A stretch of 64,000 nt of DNA, taken from the NCBI RefSeq assembly GCF_004570385.1, contig NZ_SPQL01000018.1:21172-85171 (forward strand), in the 5' to 3' direction. Made by a program: the position numbers and the translations under genes. Of this stretch, positions 1 to 10,439 are shown in pieces. The first letter of the stretch is position 1, and the number at the start of each line of letters is the position of its first letter. The stretch is from Blastococcus sp. CT_GayMR19. Its GTDB lineage: Bacteria; Actinomycetota; Actinomycetes; Mycobacteriales; Geodermatophilaceae. The notes beneath the pieces were generated by a model. It worked only from the letters and a program-made list of their open reading frames with translations, had not been told where the DNA came from and made no database searches.

Positions 1-554
1 TCGACGTAGCCGCGGGTGATGGGGTCGCGGGTGATCAGCAGCCGTGTCCAGATCGGGCCGATGAGCAGGTCGATGAGCAGTTCCTGGTCGACCGTCGGGG
101 AGAGCTCGCCCCGGGCGATCGCGAGCGCCAGGACCCTCCGGTAGGCCTGTCGGCGGGTGTGGATGACGGTGAACAGCAGATCGTTGATCTCGGGGTGGTG
201 CCCGGCCTCGCGCAGGAGCCGGGGGACGAACTGGCCACTACCGCGCGCGAAGGTCTCCGCAGCGCCGTGCAGCAGCGCGTGCAGGTCACCGCGCAAGGTG
301 CCGGAGTCCGGCACGTCGACGCTCTGCAGGGCCAGCCGCTCGACTCCCGCCGCGGCGACCGCGGCCTTCGACGGCCACCGGCGAAGGATCGTCGTCTTGG
401 CCACGCCGCTGCGTGCGGCCAGCTCGTCGAGGGTCAGGCCGGCGTAGCCGCGCGAGGCGAGCAGGGCGAGGACCTGCTCGAGGATGCGGGCGTCGAGGGT
501 GGGGTCTCGTGGCCGTCCGGGGCCGGGCGCCGATGGGTCCTGGACGACGCTCAT
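1..554 (-). CDS. TetR/AcrR family transcriptional regulator (3' end beyond window)
   Basis: A TetR-type repressor of which 184 codons are visible; the gene runs off the left edge, so the end of the ligand domain and the stop are missing. Residues about 19-64 form the helix-turn-helix domain, with the motif DELAARSGVAKTTILRRW followed by PSKAAV, typical of the family. The rest is helical and ends in view with a sequence like the TetR C-terminal domain (IGPIWTRLLITRDPITRGYVD region). The start ATG at 552-554 places the usual short arginine- and proline-rich arm before the DNA-binding domain. A perfect 14-bp palindrome lies 64 bp upstream and may be its own operator. The ligand and target genes cannot be told from sequence. 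Confidence 0.85.
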   Translation of the reverse strand, partial: MSVVQDPSAPGPGRPRDPTLDARILEQVLALLASRGYAGLTLDELAARSGVAKTTILRRWPSKAAVAAAGVERLALQSVDVPDSGTLRGDLHALLHGAAETFARGSGQFVPRLLREAGHHPEINDLLFTVIHTRRQAYRRVLALAIARGELSPTVDQELLIDLLIGPIWTRLLITRDPITRGYV

Positions 555-976
555 GCTGATCGACAACCCTTCGTCGCGAAACGTGCTGCGAGGAAGCAGC
601 GACGCCCTCATCAGAGGGTCAACGCGTTGACGGCATTACGCAACTGGTGGTTGTGGAACGACCGATCGCGGGTCTACGGTGCGGTCAGCGCAGCCGCCTC
701 AGCCACGGGCCGGCTCGCGACACTCAGGGAGGCGCGGCGTCCCGGGCGCCCGGCGTACCGCCGACCTCCCGACCCGGGCGGGTGTCTGCTCAGCACGATC
801 CGGCAGCCGGCGGATATCGAGCACTCCCGCTGAGACGGTGCGGGCGCCGAACGGCTCGGGCCCGGATCACACGCTCGGGAGCCGCACCGCGCAGCAATGC
901 CAGTCGCACGGGGTCAGCGAGCCCCGGTGGCCCGCGCACATCACGGGGGAACGGCACCTGCCTGTGAGGAGAAGAC
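555..976. other. 422-bp intergenic region
   Basis: The region lies between the minus-strand TetR gene and the plus-strand DUF4389 gene. It holds the palindrome at 618-631 and a good ribosome binding site (GAGGAGAAG, about 966-974) for the downstream GTG start. Open frames crossing it have no recognisable family and look like high-GC shadows. I see no RNA gene. Confidence 0.6.
618..631. promoter_or_regulatory. Perfect 14-bp palindrome, candidate TetR operator
   Basis: GTCAACGCGTTGAC is a perfect inverted repeat. It contains TTGAC on both strands, so it could overlap a -35 element in either direction. It sits in the upstream region of the TetR gene, where autoregulatory operators of this family are usually found. 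Binding by this TetR is inference. Confidence 0.4.
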
Positions 977-1732
977 GTGACGGAGAACCGAACGCCCTAC
1001 CCGGTCCGCGTGGACGCGTCGATGGACGCCCCTTCCCGTGCGCTGTGGCTCATCAAGTGGCTGCTGCTGATCCCGCACCTCGTCGTGCTCGTGTTCCTGT
1101 GGGTGGCCTTCGTGGTCGTCGGCCTGATCGCGTTCTTCGCGATCCTCTTCACCGGCAGCTACCCCCGGTCACTGTTCGACTTCAACGTCGGCGTGCTCCG
1201 CTGGTCCTGGCGGGTGCACTACTACGGCTACGGGGCGAACGGCACCGACCGCTACCCGCCGTTCTCCCTCGCCGAGGTGCCGGACTACCCGGCGCATCTG
1301 GACGTCGCCTACCCGGAACGGCTCTCCCGCGGACTGATCTTCGTGAAGTGGCTCCTGGCGATTCCGCACTATCTCGTGCTGGCGGTCTTCGTCGGTGGCG
1401 GACTGTGGCTGGGCACCCGCGGCGGAACCGACAACGGGTGGGACAACGGCTGGAGCGCCGGCGGCGGCCTGGTCGGCCTGCTCGTCCTGATCGCCGCGGT
1501 CGTACTGCTGTTCACCGGCCGCTATCCCCGCCCGCTGTACGACTTCGTCCTGGGGATGGACCGCTGGGCACTGCGGGTGGCGGCCTACACGGCGCTGATG
1601 ACCGACCGCTACCCACCCTTCCGGCTCGACATGGGCGGCACCGACCCCGGCTCGTTCCCCGTCGGGCCCGTCGGACCGCCGCCGGTCGGGACGCCGACCG
1701 CGCCGCCGACCCCGGCCGCCCCCGTGCGCTGA
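977..1732 (+). CDS. DUF4389 domain membrane protein with two repeats
   Basis: A 251-residue membrane protein of unknown function with two copies of the DUF4389 module, at residues about 10-95 and 110-215. Each copy has a hydrophobic segment beginning WLLLIPH or WLLAIPH, a second membrane segment, then a loop with the pattern YPR-L-DF-G-RW-RV-Y and DRYPPF. About four membrane helices are visible and the C-terminal tail is rich in proline and glycine. The GTG start is supported by GAGGAGAAG a few bases upstream. DUF4389 proteins are common in actinobacteria and are often encoded near membrane or lipid genes; no activity is established. The next gene starts 59 bp downstream. Confidence 0.85.
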   Translation: MTENRTPYPVRVDASMDAPSRALWLIKWLLLIPHLVVLVFLWVAFVVVGLIAFFAILFTGSYPRSLFDFNVGVLRWSWRVHYYGYGANGTDRYPPFSLAEVPDYPAHLDVAYPERLSRGLIFVKWLLAIPHYLVLAVFVGGGLWLGTRGGTDNGWDNGWSAGGGLVGLLVLIAAVVLLFTGRYPRPLYDFVLGMDRWALRVAAYTALMTDRYPPFRLDMGGTDPGSFPVGPVGPPPVGTPTAPPTPAAPVR

Positions 1733-1791
1733 CCAGCCCCCACTGACGCTCCGCCACCGGGAGCCACCCCTCTCACGGAAGCCGGCCCGTC

Positions 1792-3169
1792 ATGACGACC
1801 TCCGCGCACCCCACCGAACGACCGCAGATCTCCGCCGGCCCCGGCAGCGCCGGGCGCGGATCCCGCATCGGGGCCATCCGCCTCGTCATCGCCGGAGCGC
1901 TGGTGACGGGGCCGGTGGCTGCCGCCGTCCTCATCCTCGTGTTCGCCGGGGCCGGCGAGCACGCCGTCACCGGGTCGGCGCTGCTGGGTTTCGCGGTCGG
2001 CTGGGCGATGCTGGCGGTGCTCTCGATCCGGATGACCGGCCAGCCCCAGCGCTGGGCCCTGGTCCCGGCGGCCGGACTGGCCGCGACCGGGCTGGGGCTG
2101 CTGGCCCTCGCCCCGGACGACGGTGCGCTGACCGCCGCCGGCTGGGTGTGGCCACCGGCCCTGTTCGCGCTCGCGATCTGGATGGGGGTCCGCGTGCGCC
2201 GTTCGCTGGCCGCTGGCAGCGGCCGCTGGTTGCTGTACCCGGTCGTGACCGTCATGGCCGCCGCCGCGGTGGGCGGCGCGGTCGAGACGGTCGCGCTCGC
2301 TGCCGACGAGCGCCGCTACCCCATGCCCGGGCAGTCCTACGAACGTCGGCGGCTACGAGCTGCACCTCAGCTGCACCGGCTCCGGCGGCCCGACCGTCGT
2401 GCTGCTGAGCGGGCTCGGTGAGTTCTCGGCGTCCTGGGCTCGCATCGTCCCGGCCGTCGCAGGCACCACCCGGGTGTGCGCCTACGACCGTGCCGGGCAG
2501 GGCTGGAGCGAGGACGCACCGCAGATCCAGGACGGCCTGCGGGCCGCGGCCGACCTGCACACGCTGCTCGACCGTGCCGGTGAGGACGGCCCGTACGTGC
2601 TCGTCGGACACTCGTCCGGCGGCAGCTACGCGATGACCTACGCCTCCCGCTATCCCGAGCAGGTCGCAGGAGCGGTCCTGCTGGACGCTTCCGACCCCTA
2701 CCGGGCGACGGCCGCCGACGGCGAGACCGAGCCGAGCGCCCCCGCCGAGCTCGCCGTGCTGCCCGGTCTCGCCCGACTCGGCATCGGGCAGCTCGTCCCG
2801 TCCACGTCCGGCCTTCCCGAGCCGGCCGGAGGGCAGGTCCGGGCCTTCGGCAGCAGCCCCCGCGGCTTCCAGAACATGGCCGACGAGGCGGCCGCCATGC
2901 CCGCGGTGTTCAGCCAGGCCCAGGCGCTCACCACCCTCGGCAGCACGCCGCTCGTCGTCCTCAGCGCCAGCGAGTCGATGCAGACGCTCGACGGATGGTC
3001 GGCCGCCCAGGACCGCATGGCCGCACTGTCCACCGACACCAGCCACCGGGTCGCGGACGCGACGCACGCCGGCCTCCTGGACGACGAGCGAGGCGCCGAG
3101 GCCTCCGCACGCGCTATCGCCGACGTCCTCGACGCCGTGCGCTCCGGTGACCCACTCCCGACCGACTGA
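1792..3169 (+). pseudogene. Membrane-anchored alpha/beta hydrolase broken by a +1 frameshift
   Basis: The 5' part (open 1792-2421) encodes about five hydrophobic helices over residues 25-180. The 3' part (open to 3169, first internal ATG at 2399) encodes an alpha/beta hydrolase with nucleophile elbow GHSSGG, an acid-loop candidate and a late histidine in DATHAG. The frames join near 2341-2344. Deleting one A from gaac at 2341-2344 restores a continuous protein of about 458 residues reading MPGQSYDVGGYELHLS across the junction, and VGGYELHLSCTGSGG is a typical start of this hydrolase domain. I therefore read one gene with a single-base insertion, either a real mutation or a sequencing error. 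If real, the catalytic half would need its own start. The substrate is unknown. Confidence 0.75.
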
Positions 3170-3245
3170 TCCCCGGGCTGGTTTCCGGTCGCGATCCATG
3201 GAGTGCCCCGGAACAGCGGCCGGACCCACGGGGTTGAGCGTCGGC

Positions 3246-3536
3246 ATGGAGCCCACCGTCCGGGACGTCCCGGAAGCCGACCGCTTCGAGATCCGCGACG
3301 GCGAGCGCGTGCTCGGCGTCGCCGCGTACGAGCGCCGCGGCGACACCGTCGTCTTCACCCACACCGAGGTCGACCCCGACGCGGGTCGGTCCGGCCTGGG
3401 CGGCACCCTGGTGCGCGCCGCGCTGGACGACGTCCGCGCCCGTGGGGGCTCGGTCGTCCCGCGCTGCCCGTTCGTGCGCGGCTGGATCGACCGGCACCCC
3501 GAGTACGCCGACCTCGTCGTCACCACCGACCGGTGA
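3246..3536 (+). CDS. Small GNAT-type N-acetyltransferase
   Basis: A 96-residue protein of the short GCN5-related acetyltransferase family (PF14542 type, YjdJ-like). Visible hallmarks are the strand pattern around GVAAYERRGDTVVFTHTEV, the acetyl-CoA loop GRSGLGGTLV at about residues 45-54, and the C-terminal CPFVRGWIDRHPEY motif characteristic of this subfamily. These proteins are small and their substrates are mostly unknown. ATG at 3246 was chosen because it gives the standard N terminus; TTG at 3234 in the same frame is an alternative. The stop overlaps the GTG start of the DsbA-like gene (GTGA at 3533-3536), so the two are probably translationally coupled. Confidence 0.8.
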   Translation: MEPTVRDVPEADRFEIRDGERVLGVAAYERRGDTVVFTHTEVDPDAGRSGLGGTLVRAALDDVRARGGSVVPRCPFVRGWIDRHPEYADLVVTTDR

Positions 3537-4165
3537 GCGACCCCGTCGAGCACGTGCTGGGCAACCCCGACGCACCGGTCACCGTGCTCCAGTACGGCGA
3601 CTTCGAGTGCCCGTACTGCGCGGCCGCCGCGCCGGTGCTGCGCCAGCTCGTCGAGGAGTCGCAGGGCCGGGTGAAGCTGGTGTTCCGGCACTTCCCGCTG
3701 GCCGACAACCATCCGCACGCGCTCACCGCCGCGCTGGCCGCCGAGGCAGCCGGTGCGCAGGGCGCGTTCTGGCCGATGCACGACCTGCTCTTCGCCCGGC
3801 AGGACCGGCTCAGTGACGTCGCGCTGCGGGCCTACGCCGAGGAGCTGGGTCTGGACGCCGGCCGGGTCGTCGGCGAGGCCGCCCAGCAGTTCGCCGCCAA
3901 GGTGGCGGCCGACTTCGCCGCCGGCCTGGAGGACGAGGTGGCCGGCACCCCGACGGTCGTCGTCGACGGCGAGCTCTTCGCCGGTCGCGTGGAGCTGGCC
4001 GCGCTGCGCCGGGCCGCCGGCCTCAACGGCTCAGGCGCGGACGGCGGGGTCCACCCAGGGCAGCGGCGGCAGCGTCGGTGGTCCCTCGGCGTCCGGCGTG
4101 CAGAGCGGGAACCGCTCGCCGAGCACCCGGAGGAGGACGACGCCGAGGAGCGCCGCGAGCACTGA
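3533..4165 (+). CDS. DsbA family thioredoxin-fold protein
   Basis: A 210-residue thioredoxin-fold protein of the DsbA/FrnE type. The N-terminal beta strand is followed by the redox motif FECPYC (CxxC with PY), the helical insertion lies in the middle, and the cis-proline loop is AGTPTVVVDG. There is no signal peptide, so it probably acts in the cytoplasm. The recognisable fold ends at about residue 165 (AALRRAAG). The last 45 residues are charged and low-complexity and are read antisense to the 3' end of nhaA, an overlap of 135 bp. This tail looks like read-through after loss of an earlier stop. Some actinobacterial NhaA proteins carry a fused C-terminal thioredoxin domain, so the pairing with nhaA may be functional. 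Confidence 0.85.
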   Translation: MSDPVEHVLGNPDAPVTVLQYGDFECPYCAAAAPVLRQLVEESQGRVKLVFRHFPLADNHPHALTAALAAEAAGAQGAFWPMHDLLFARQDRLSDVALRAYAEELGLDAGRVVGEAAQQFAAKVAADFAAGLEDEVAGTPTVVVDGELFAGRVELAALRRAAGLNGSGADGGVHPGQRRQRRWSLGVRRAEREPLAEHPEEDDAEERREH

Positions 4166-5410
4166 TCCGGCGAGGATGCCGATCGTCGCTTGGTCCTTGA
4201 GCGCGCCGTCGCCGAACGCGAGGTCGGCGATGAACAGCGAGATCGTGAAGCCGATGCCGGCCAGCGTGGCGCCGGCCATCAGGTGCGACCAGCGCACGCC
4301 GCCGGGCAGCACGCCCCATCCGGTGCGCAGCGCCAGGGCGGCGCCGGCCGTGATCCCGACCGCGTTGCCGACCACCAGGGCCACGCAGACGCCGATGGTG
4401 ACCGGGGAGGTCAGCGCCGCCCGCAGGCTCTCGGCGCCCAGCGCGACCCCCGCGTTGGCCAGCCCGAACACCGGGACGACGGCGTAGGCGGTCCACCGGT
4501 GCAGCGCGTGCAGCAGCCGGGCGTTGGCCGGCACGGTCGCGGCCACGGCGAGGCCGGCCAGCCGGGCGCGCTCGGCGTCCGGCTGCTCGCGCAGCGCCCG
4601 CCCGTAGGTGCGGGTGCGCTCGACGTCCTCGGGGTCCGCCGGCCGCGCCGGCAGCAGCAGACCGAGGACGACGCCGGCGAGGGTGCCGTGGACACCTGAC
4701 TCGTGCACCGCCAGCCAGAGTGCGATCCCGGTCAGCACGTAGGGCGTCAGCCGCCAGACCCCGGCCCACCTCAGGCCCAGGAGGACGGCGATCAGCGCCG
4801 CCGAGACCAGCAGCGCGGGCACGTGCAGCTCGCCGCTGTAGAACAGCGCCATCACCGAGATCGCGCCGATGTCGTCGACGATCGCGAGCGTCAGCAGGAA
4901 CAGCCGCATCCGGTCGGGGCAGCGCGGTCCGAACAGCGCCAGCACGCCGAGGACGAACGCGGTGTCGGTCGACATGACGATGCCCCAGCCGGCGCTGGCC
5001 GGGCCCGAGGGGTTGACGGCCAGGTAGATCAGGGCGGGCACGACGAGACCGCCGAGCGCACCCAGGGCAGGGGCGGCGACGTTGCGCCGGTCGCGCAGCT
5101 CGCCGGTGGTGACCTCGCGGGTGACCTCCAGCCCCACCACCAGGAAGAACAGCGCCATGGCGGCGTCGTTCACCCAGTGCCGCAGGTCCAGCGACAGCGC
5201 CAGGTCGCCGATGCCGATGGACGCGGTAGTCGACCAGAACGAGTCGTAGCCGTCCGCCCAGGGCGAGTTCGCCCAGGCCAGGGCGAGGAGGGTAGCGGCC
5301 AGGAGCAGCGCCGAGCCGCCCGCCTCGGTGCCCATGTAGAGCCGGGAGGACGGCGAGAGCGTCGGCATCGACACCCGCGGCGCCGGCCCGGGGCGGGGAG
5401 GCTGGGTCAC
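4031..5410 (-). CDS. nhaA: Na+/H+ antiporter NhaA
   Basis: A 459-residue inner-membrane antiporter that exchanges sodium for protons and serves pH and salt homeostasis. About twelve hydrophobic helices are visible. The key family motifs are present: STDTAFVLGVLALFG, the paired aspartates in LAIVDDIGA that bind the ion, the VHGTLAGVVLGLLLP segment of the unwound helix region, and GFTISLFIADLAFG near the C terminus. The length is slightly above E. coli NhaA (388 residues) because of an N-terminal proline-rich arm and a C-terminal tail. The GTG start lies 13 bp after the VOC gene stop, suggesting co-transcription. It is convergent with, and overlaps, the DsbA-like gene. Confidence 0.95.
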   Translation of the reverse strand: MTQPPRPGPAPRVSMPTLSPSSRLYMGTEAGGSALLLAATLLALAWANSPWADGYDSFWSTTASIGIGDLALSLDLRHWVNDAAMALFFLVVGLEVTREVTTGELRDRRNVAAPALGALGGLVVPALIYLAVNPSGPASAGWGIVMSTDTAFVLGVLALFGPRCPDRMRLFLLTLAIVDDIGAISVMALFYSGELHVPALLVSAALIAVLLGLRWAGVWRLTPYVLTGIALWLAVHESGVHGTLAGVVLGLLLPARPADPEDVERTRTYGRALREQPDAERARLAGLAVAATVPANARLLHALHRWTAYAVVPVFGLANAGVALGAESLRAALTSPVTIGVCVALVVGNAVGITAGAALALRTGWGVLPGGVRWSHLMAGATLAGIGFTISLFIADLAFGDGALKDQATIGILAGSVLAALLGVVLLRVLGERFPLCTPDAEGPPTLPPLPWVDPAVRA

Positions 5411-5423
5411 GTGTGGGCGCGCC

Positions 5424-5942
5424 TCAGAGGACGTGGTGGCCGTACATCTCGCCGAGCGGATCGGCGATCAGCTCGATGCGGGCGCCGTCGGGGTCCGTGA
5501 AGTAGACCGAGACGCCGCTGTGCACCTCGTGCGCCACCCCGGCCTCGGTCAGCCGCTCGACCAGCTTCTCCCAGCGGTCCGGGGCGACGCTGATCGCCAT
5601 GTGGTGCAGCCCGCCGAGCACCTCGGCGTACGGGCCGACGTCGAGCCCGGGGAAGTCGAAGAAGGCCAGCAGGTTGCCGTTGCCGATGTCGAAGAAGAAA
5701 TGCGAGGACCCCGGGTAGTCGCGGTTCTCGATGAGCTCGGTGAGCGGGAAGCCCAGGACATCCTGGTAGAAGCGCACCGTCCGCTCGACGTCGCTGCTGA
5801 TCAGCGCCGTGTGGTGCAGGCCGCGAGCGGTGGACTCGGGGCGCTCGCCCGCGGGCCTGAGGTGCGCCTGCCGGATCCGCTCCCGCTCGGCCTCGATCGC
5901 GGCGAGGTCGGGGCTGTCGGTCGTGCTCTCGGTGGTGCTCAC
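5424..5942 (-). CDS. VOC (glyoxalase/dioxygenase fold) family protein
   Basis: A 172-residue vicinal-oxygen-chelate protein. Two beta-alpha-beta-beta-beta modules are seen at residues about 40-105 and 110-165. Metal ligands are suggested by GLHHTALIS, GLHHMAISV and the glutamate in DPDGARIELIAD, the pattern found in catechol dioxygenase and glyoxalase relatives. The first 35 residues are a charged helix. The substrate is not predictable. The start is GTG at 5940-5942. It is likely the first gene of a two-gene unit with nhaA. Confidence 0.85.
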   Translation of the reverse strand: MSTTESTTDSPDLAAIEAERERIRQAHLRPAGERPESTARGLHHTALISSDVERTVRFYQDVLGFPLTELIENRDYPGSSHFFFDIGNGNLLAFFDFPGLDVGPYAEVLGGLHHMAISVAPDRWEKLVERLTEAGVAHEVHSGVSVYFTDPDGARIELIADPLGEMYGHHVL

Positions 5943-6021
5943 GGGGGGATCCTCTCGCTGGGTCCGGCTCCTGGCGACAACCCTGGTGCCCGGCCCATGC
6001 TTCCCGCGGGAGTTCTGGGGC

Positions 6022-6198
6022 TCAGACGACGACCACGGTCGCCTTGGGGAGGCCGTTGAACTCGCAGGCCGTCACGCTGGTGTAGGCCCCCATGAAGGGC
6101 GCCACCACCAGATCGCCGACGTCCCGGGCCGGCAACATCGCTCCGGTCGCGATGAGGTCGGTGCTGTCGCAGGTGGTCGCACAGAGTGGGCTCCGCGC
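6022..6198 (-). pseudogene. C-terminal remnant of an ornithine/diaminopimelate-type decarboxylase
   Basis: Reading the minus strand toward the TGA at 6022-6024 gives about 55 residues resembling the end of fold-type III PLP decarboxylases: CDSTDLIATGAMLPA, then DVGDLVVAPFMGAYTS, then CEFNGLPKATVVVV. In intact enzymes CDS-D carries an active-site cysteine and aspartate, and the GAYT tyrosine contacts PLP. Nothing upstream resembles the barrel domain with the PLP lysine; that stretch is the end of metB in another frame. I read this as the stub of a deleted gene, probably ornithine decarboxylase (speC/odc type), left downstream of metB. A stop-codon read-through tail of metB is excluded because metB ends in a different frame at 6264. 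Confidence 0.65.
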
Positions 6199-6263
6199 AG
6201 GCGGGATGCAGCGGCTCAACGGGAAAAGGGGGACGGCACGTGACCGGGGTGCGATCCGGAGGA

Positions 6264-7411
6264 TCACAGTGTCATTGCCTGGTCCAGGTCGGCGAGCAGG
6301 TCCTCGACGTCCTCGATCCCGACCGACAGCCGCACCAGGTCGCCGGGCACCTCGAGCGGCGAGCCGGCGGCGCTGGCGTGGGTCATCCGGCCGGGGTGCT
6401 CGATCAGCGACTCGACCCCGCCGAGGGACTCGGCGAGGGTGAACAGCTGCGCCCGCTCGCAGACCTTGAGGGCGGCCTCCTCGCCAGCGGCGAGGCGGAA
6501 CGAGATCATCCCGCCGAACCCCGACATCTGGCGGGCGGCGATGCCGTGGCCGGGGTGGTCCGGCAGCCCCGGGTACAGCACCCGGGCGACCGCGGGGTGC
6601 CCCTCCAGGAAGTCGACGATCCGGGCGGCGTTGTCCTGGTGCCGGTCCATGCGCACGCCGAGGGTCTTGAGGCCGCGCAGGACCAGCCACGCGTCGAACG
6701 GGCCGGCGACGGCGCCCATCGCGTTCTGGTGGTAGGCCAGCCGCTCGCCGAGCTCCGCGTCCGCCACCACCAGTGCGCCGCCGACGACGTCCGAGTGTCC
6801 GCCGAGGTACTTCGTCGTCGAGTGGACGACGACGTCGGCGCCCAGGGTCAGCGGCTGCTGCAGGTAGGGCGAGGCGAAGGTGTTGTCGACGACCAGCAGG
6901 GCCCCGGCGTCGTGCGCCACCTCGGCGGTGAGTGCGATGTCGGCGATGTTCAGCAGCGGGTTGGTCGGCGTCTCGCACCAGATCACCCGGGTGGTCGGCC
7001 GGACGGCGGCCCGCAGGGCGTCGGCGTCGTTGAGGTCGGCCGGGGTGTGCTCGATGCCCCAGCGGGACAGCACCCGCGAGATGAGCCGGAAGGTCCCGCC
7101 GTAGGCGTCCCCGCCCAGGACGATGTGCGAGCCGGGCTCGCACACCGTGCGCAGCAGCGTGTCCTCGGCGGCCAGGCCCGAGGCGAACGCCATGCCGGTG
7201 GTGCCCTGCTCGAGCGCGGCCAGCGCCTCCTGCAGCGCGGTCCGGGTCGGGTTGGCGCTGCGGCTGTACTCGTAGCCGCCGCGCAGCCCGCCGACGCCGT
7301 CCTGCTTGTAGGTGGTGGTCAGGTGCACCGGCACGATCACGGCGCCGGTCGCGGCGTCGGGCTCCTGCCCCGCGTGGATGGCGCGGGTGTTGAAGCCGGG
7401 CAGCGAGTCCT

Positions 7412-7415
<4 letters not shown>
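6264..7415 (-). CDS. metB: Cystathionine gamma-synthase/lyase
   Basis: A 383-residue fold-type I PLP enzyme of the Cys/Met metabolism family. It joins an activated homoserine ester with cysteine to form cystathionine, or as gamma-lyase splits cystathionine to cysteine. The PLP lysine lies in VHSTTKYLGGHSDVVGG; other motifs are EYSRSANPTR, ASGLAAEDTLL and VVDNTFASPYLQQP. Length is typical. The start ATG overlaps the stop of the upstream cystathionine beta-synthase gene (ATGA, 7412-7415), so the two form a transsulfuration operon. With beta-synthase as partner, a gamma-lyase role in the reverse pathway (methionine to cysteine) is equally likely. Confidence 0.93.
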
Positions 7416-8794
<1,379 letters not shown>

Positions 8795-8892
8795 GGGGCC
8801 TCCTCGCACGCCACCGACCATCGGTGTCGTACCGCCATCCCATCAGATGGACCGTCTGGCGGCCGCGGATCACGGCGGGGAAGGATGCGGGC

Positions 8893-9906
8893 ATGACCTC
8901 ACCGGTGGGAACCCGAACGCTGGGCCGCGACGGTCTGACCGTCTCCGCACTCGGGCTGGGCTGCATGGGGATGAGCCAGTCCTACGGCCCGGCCGACCGC
9001 GACGAGTCGATCGCGACGATCCACCGCGCGCTCGACCTCGGCGTCACGCTGCTCGACACCGCCGACCTGTACGGCAGCGGGCACAACGAGGAACTCGTCG
9101 GCGAGGCCATCGCGGGCCGGCGGGACGAGGTCGTGCTGGCGACGAAGTTCGCGATGTCCCGCCGTCCGGAGGGCGGAGCGAACAAGATCGACGGCCGGCC
9201 CGAGTACGTGCGGCAGTGCATCGACGCCAGCCTGCGCCGGCTGCGCGTCGACCACGTCGACCTGTACTACCAGCACCGGGTCGACCCGACGGTGCCGATC
9301 GAGGAGACGATCGGTGCGATGGCCGAGCTCGTGCAGCAGGGCAAGGTGCGCCACCTCGGCATGTCCGAGGCCAGCGCCGGCTCGCTGCGCCGGGCGGCGG
9401 CCGTGCACCCGATCACGGCCCTGCAGAGCGAGTGGTCGCTGTGGACCCGTGACCTCGAGGAGGAGGTGCTAGGGGTCGCCCGCGAGCTCGGGATCGGCAT
9501 CGTCCCCTACAGCCCCCTCGGGCGCGGCTTCCTGACCGGCTCGATCACCAGCCGCGACCAGCTGCCCGAGGACGACTTCCGCTACACCCACCCCCGCTTC
9601 CAGGCCGACACGCTGCCGGCGAACCTGCGGCTCGTGGCGGCCGTGCGCGAGATGGCCGAGGACAAGGGTGTGACCGCCGCCCAGCTGGCGTTGGCCTGGG
9701 TGCTCGCCAAGGGTCCGGACGTCGTCCCGATCCCGGGCACCAAGCGCCGGTCCTACCTCGAGGACAACGTCGCGGCGGCCGCGATCGAGCTCTCGGACGA
9801 CGACCTGGCACGCCTCGAGGCGATCGCCCCGCCCGGCGTCGCCGCCGGTGGCCGCTACCGCAACTCCACGCCCGGCTACGGCGAGAGCCCCGAGAAGGTC
9901 GCATGA
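8893..9906 (+). CDS. Aldo/keto reductase
   Basis: A 337-residue NADPH-dependent oxidoreductase of the aldo-keto reductase superfamily, close to the AKR11/13 type. The TIM-barrel signature is clear: LGLGCMGMS, then [18 protein letters not shown] with catalytic Asp and Tyr, the lysine in VVLATKF, and the histidine in YYQHRVDP. The cofactor loop is [14 protein letters not shown]. The physiological substrate is unknown; relatives act on small aldehydes and methylglyoxal. ATG at 8893 is chosen because the upstream extension lacks family similarity. It overlaps the XdhC-like gene by four bases (ATGA). Confidence 0.92.
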   Translation: MTSPVGTRTLGRDGLTVSALGLGCMGMSQSYGPADRDESIATIHRALDLGVTLLDTADLYGSGHNEELVGEAIAGRRDEVVLATKFAMSRRPEGGANKIDGRPEYVRQCIDASLRRLRVDHVDLYYQHRVDPTVPIEETIGAMAELVQQGKVRHLGMSEASAGSLRRAAAVHPITALQSEWSLWTRDLEEEVLGVARELGIGIVPYSPLGRGFLTGSITSRDQLPEDDFRYTHPRFQADTLPANLRLVAAVREMAEDKGVTAAQLALAWVLAKGPDVVPIPGTKRRSYLEDNVAAAAIELSDDDLARLEAIAPPGVAAGGRYRNSTPGYGESPEKVA

Positions 9907-10427
9907 GTGCCGATCCGAACTGCGGCGTCGCGCACGGGGACGGCCCGGCCGACGGTCCGGCGGACCGCCTGCTGGTCGCCGTCTTCGCCTCGCCGGTGTC
10001 GGCGTTCCTGCTCCGCTACGGCGCCGACCTCGGCTTCCGCACCGCGCTGGTGGAGCCCGACGCCGCACGGGTGCCCGCCGGTCAGGCCGCGGTCCGGAGC
10101 TTCGACGACCTCGCGGACGAGCTGGCGGGCGGGTTCGCGGACGTCGTCGTCACCGACCACCACCGCGACGAGCTGGGCGAGCTGCTGCGGGACGCGCTGG
10201 CCCGCCCCGCCCGCTGGGTCGGCGTGATGGGCAACCCGCGGCACGAGGGACCGCACGTCGCGGCGCTGACCGCGCTGGGGGTGCCCGCCGAGGAGATCGC
10301 CCGGGTGCAGCGGCCGATCGGTCTGGACATCGGCTCCCGCGCCCCGGCGGAGATCGCCGTCTCCACGCTCGCCGGGCTGCTGGCCGACCGCAACGGCCGC
10401 ACCGGCGGCTTCGCGCACGCGCGCTGA
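9903..10427 (+). CDS. XdhC-like Rossmann-domain protein
   Basis: A 174-residue protein matching only the C-terminal Rossmann half of XdhC/CoxI proteins (PF13478). The closing signature is intact: [10 protein letters not shown], then [20 protein letters not shown] near the C terminus. XdhC proteins help insert the molybdenum cofactor into xanthine dehydrogenase-type enzymes, but no such enzyme is encoded nearby, and the N-terminal XdhC domain with its conserved cysteine is absent. Stand-alone Rossmann versions exist in actinobacteria. It is translationally coupled to the upstream aldo/keto reductase and followed 12 bp later by xylulokinase. Its role here is unclear. Confidence 0.8.
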   Translation: MSADPNCGVAHGDGPADGPADRLLVAVFASPVSAFLLRYGADLGFRTALVEPDAARVPAGQAAVRSFDDLADELAGGFADVVVTDHHRDELGELLRDALARPARWVGVMGNPRHEGPHVAALTALGVPAEEIARVQRPIGLDIGSRAPAEIAVSTLAGLLADRNGRTGGFAHAR

Positions 10428-10439
10428 CGCAGGGCGCCG

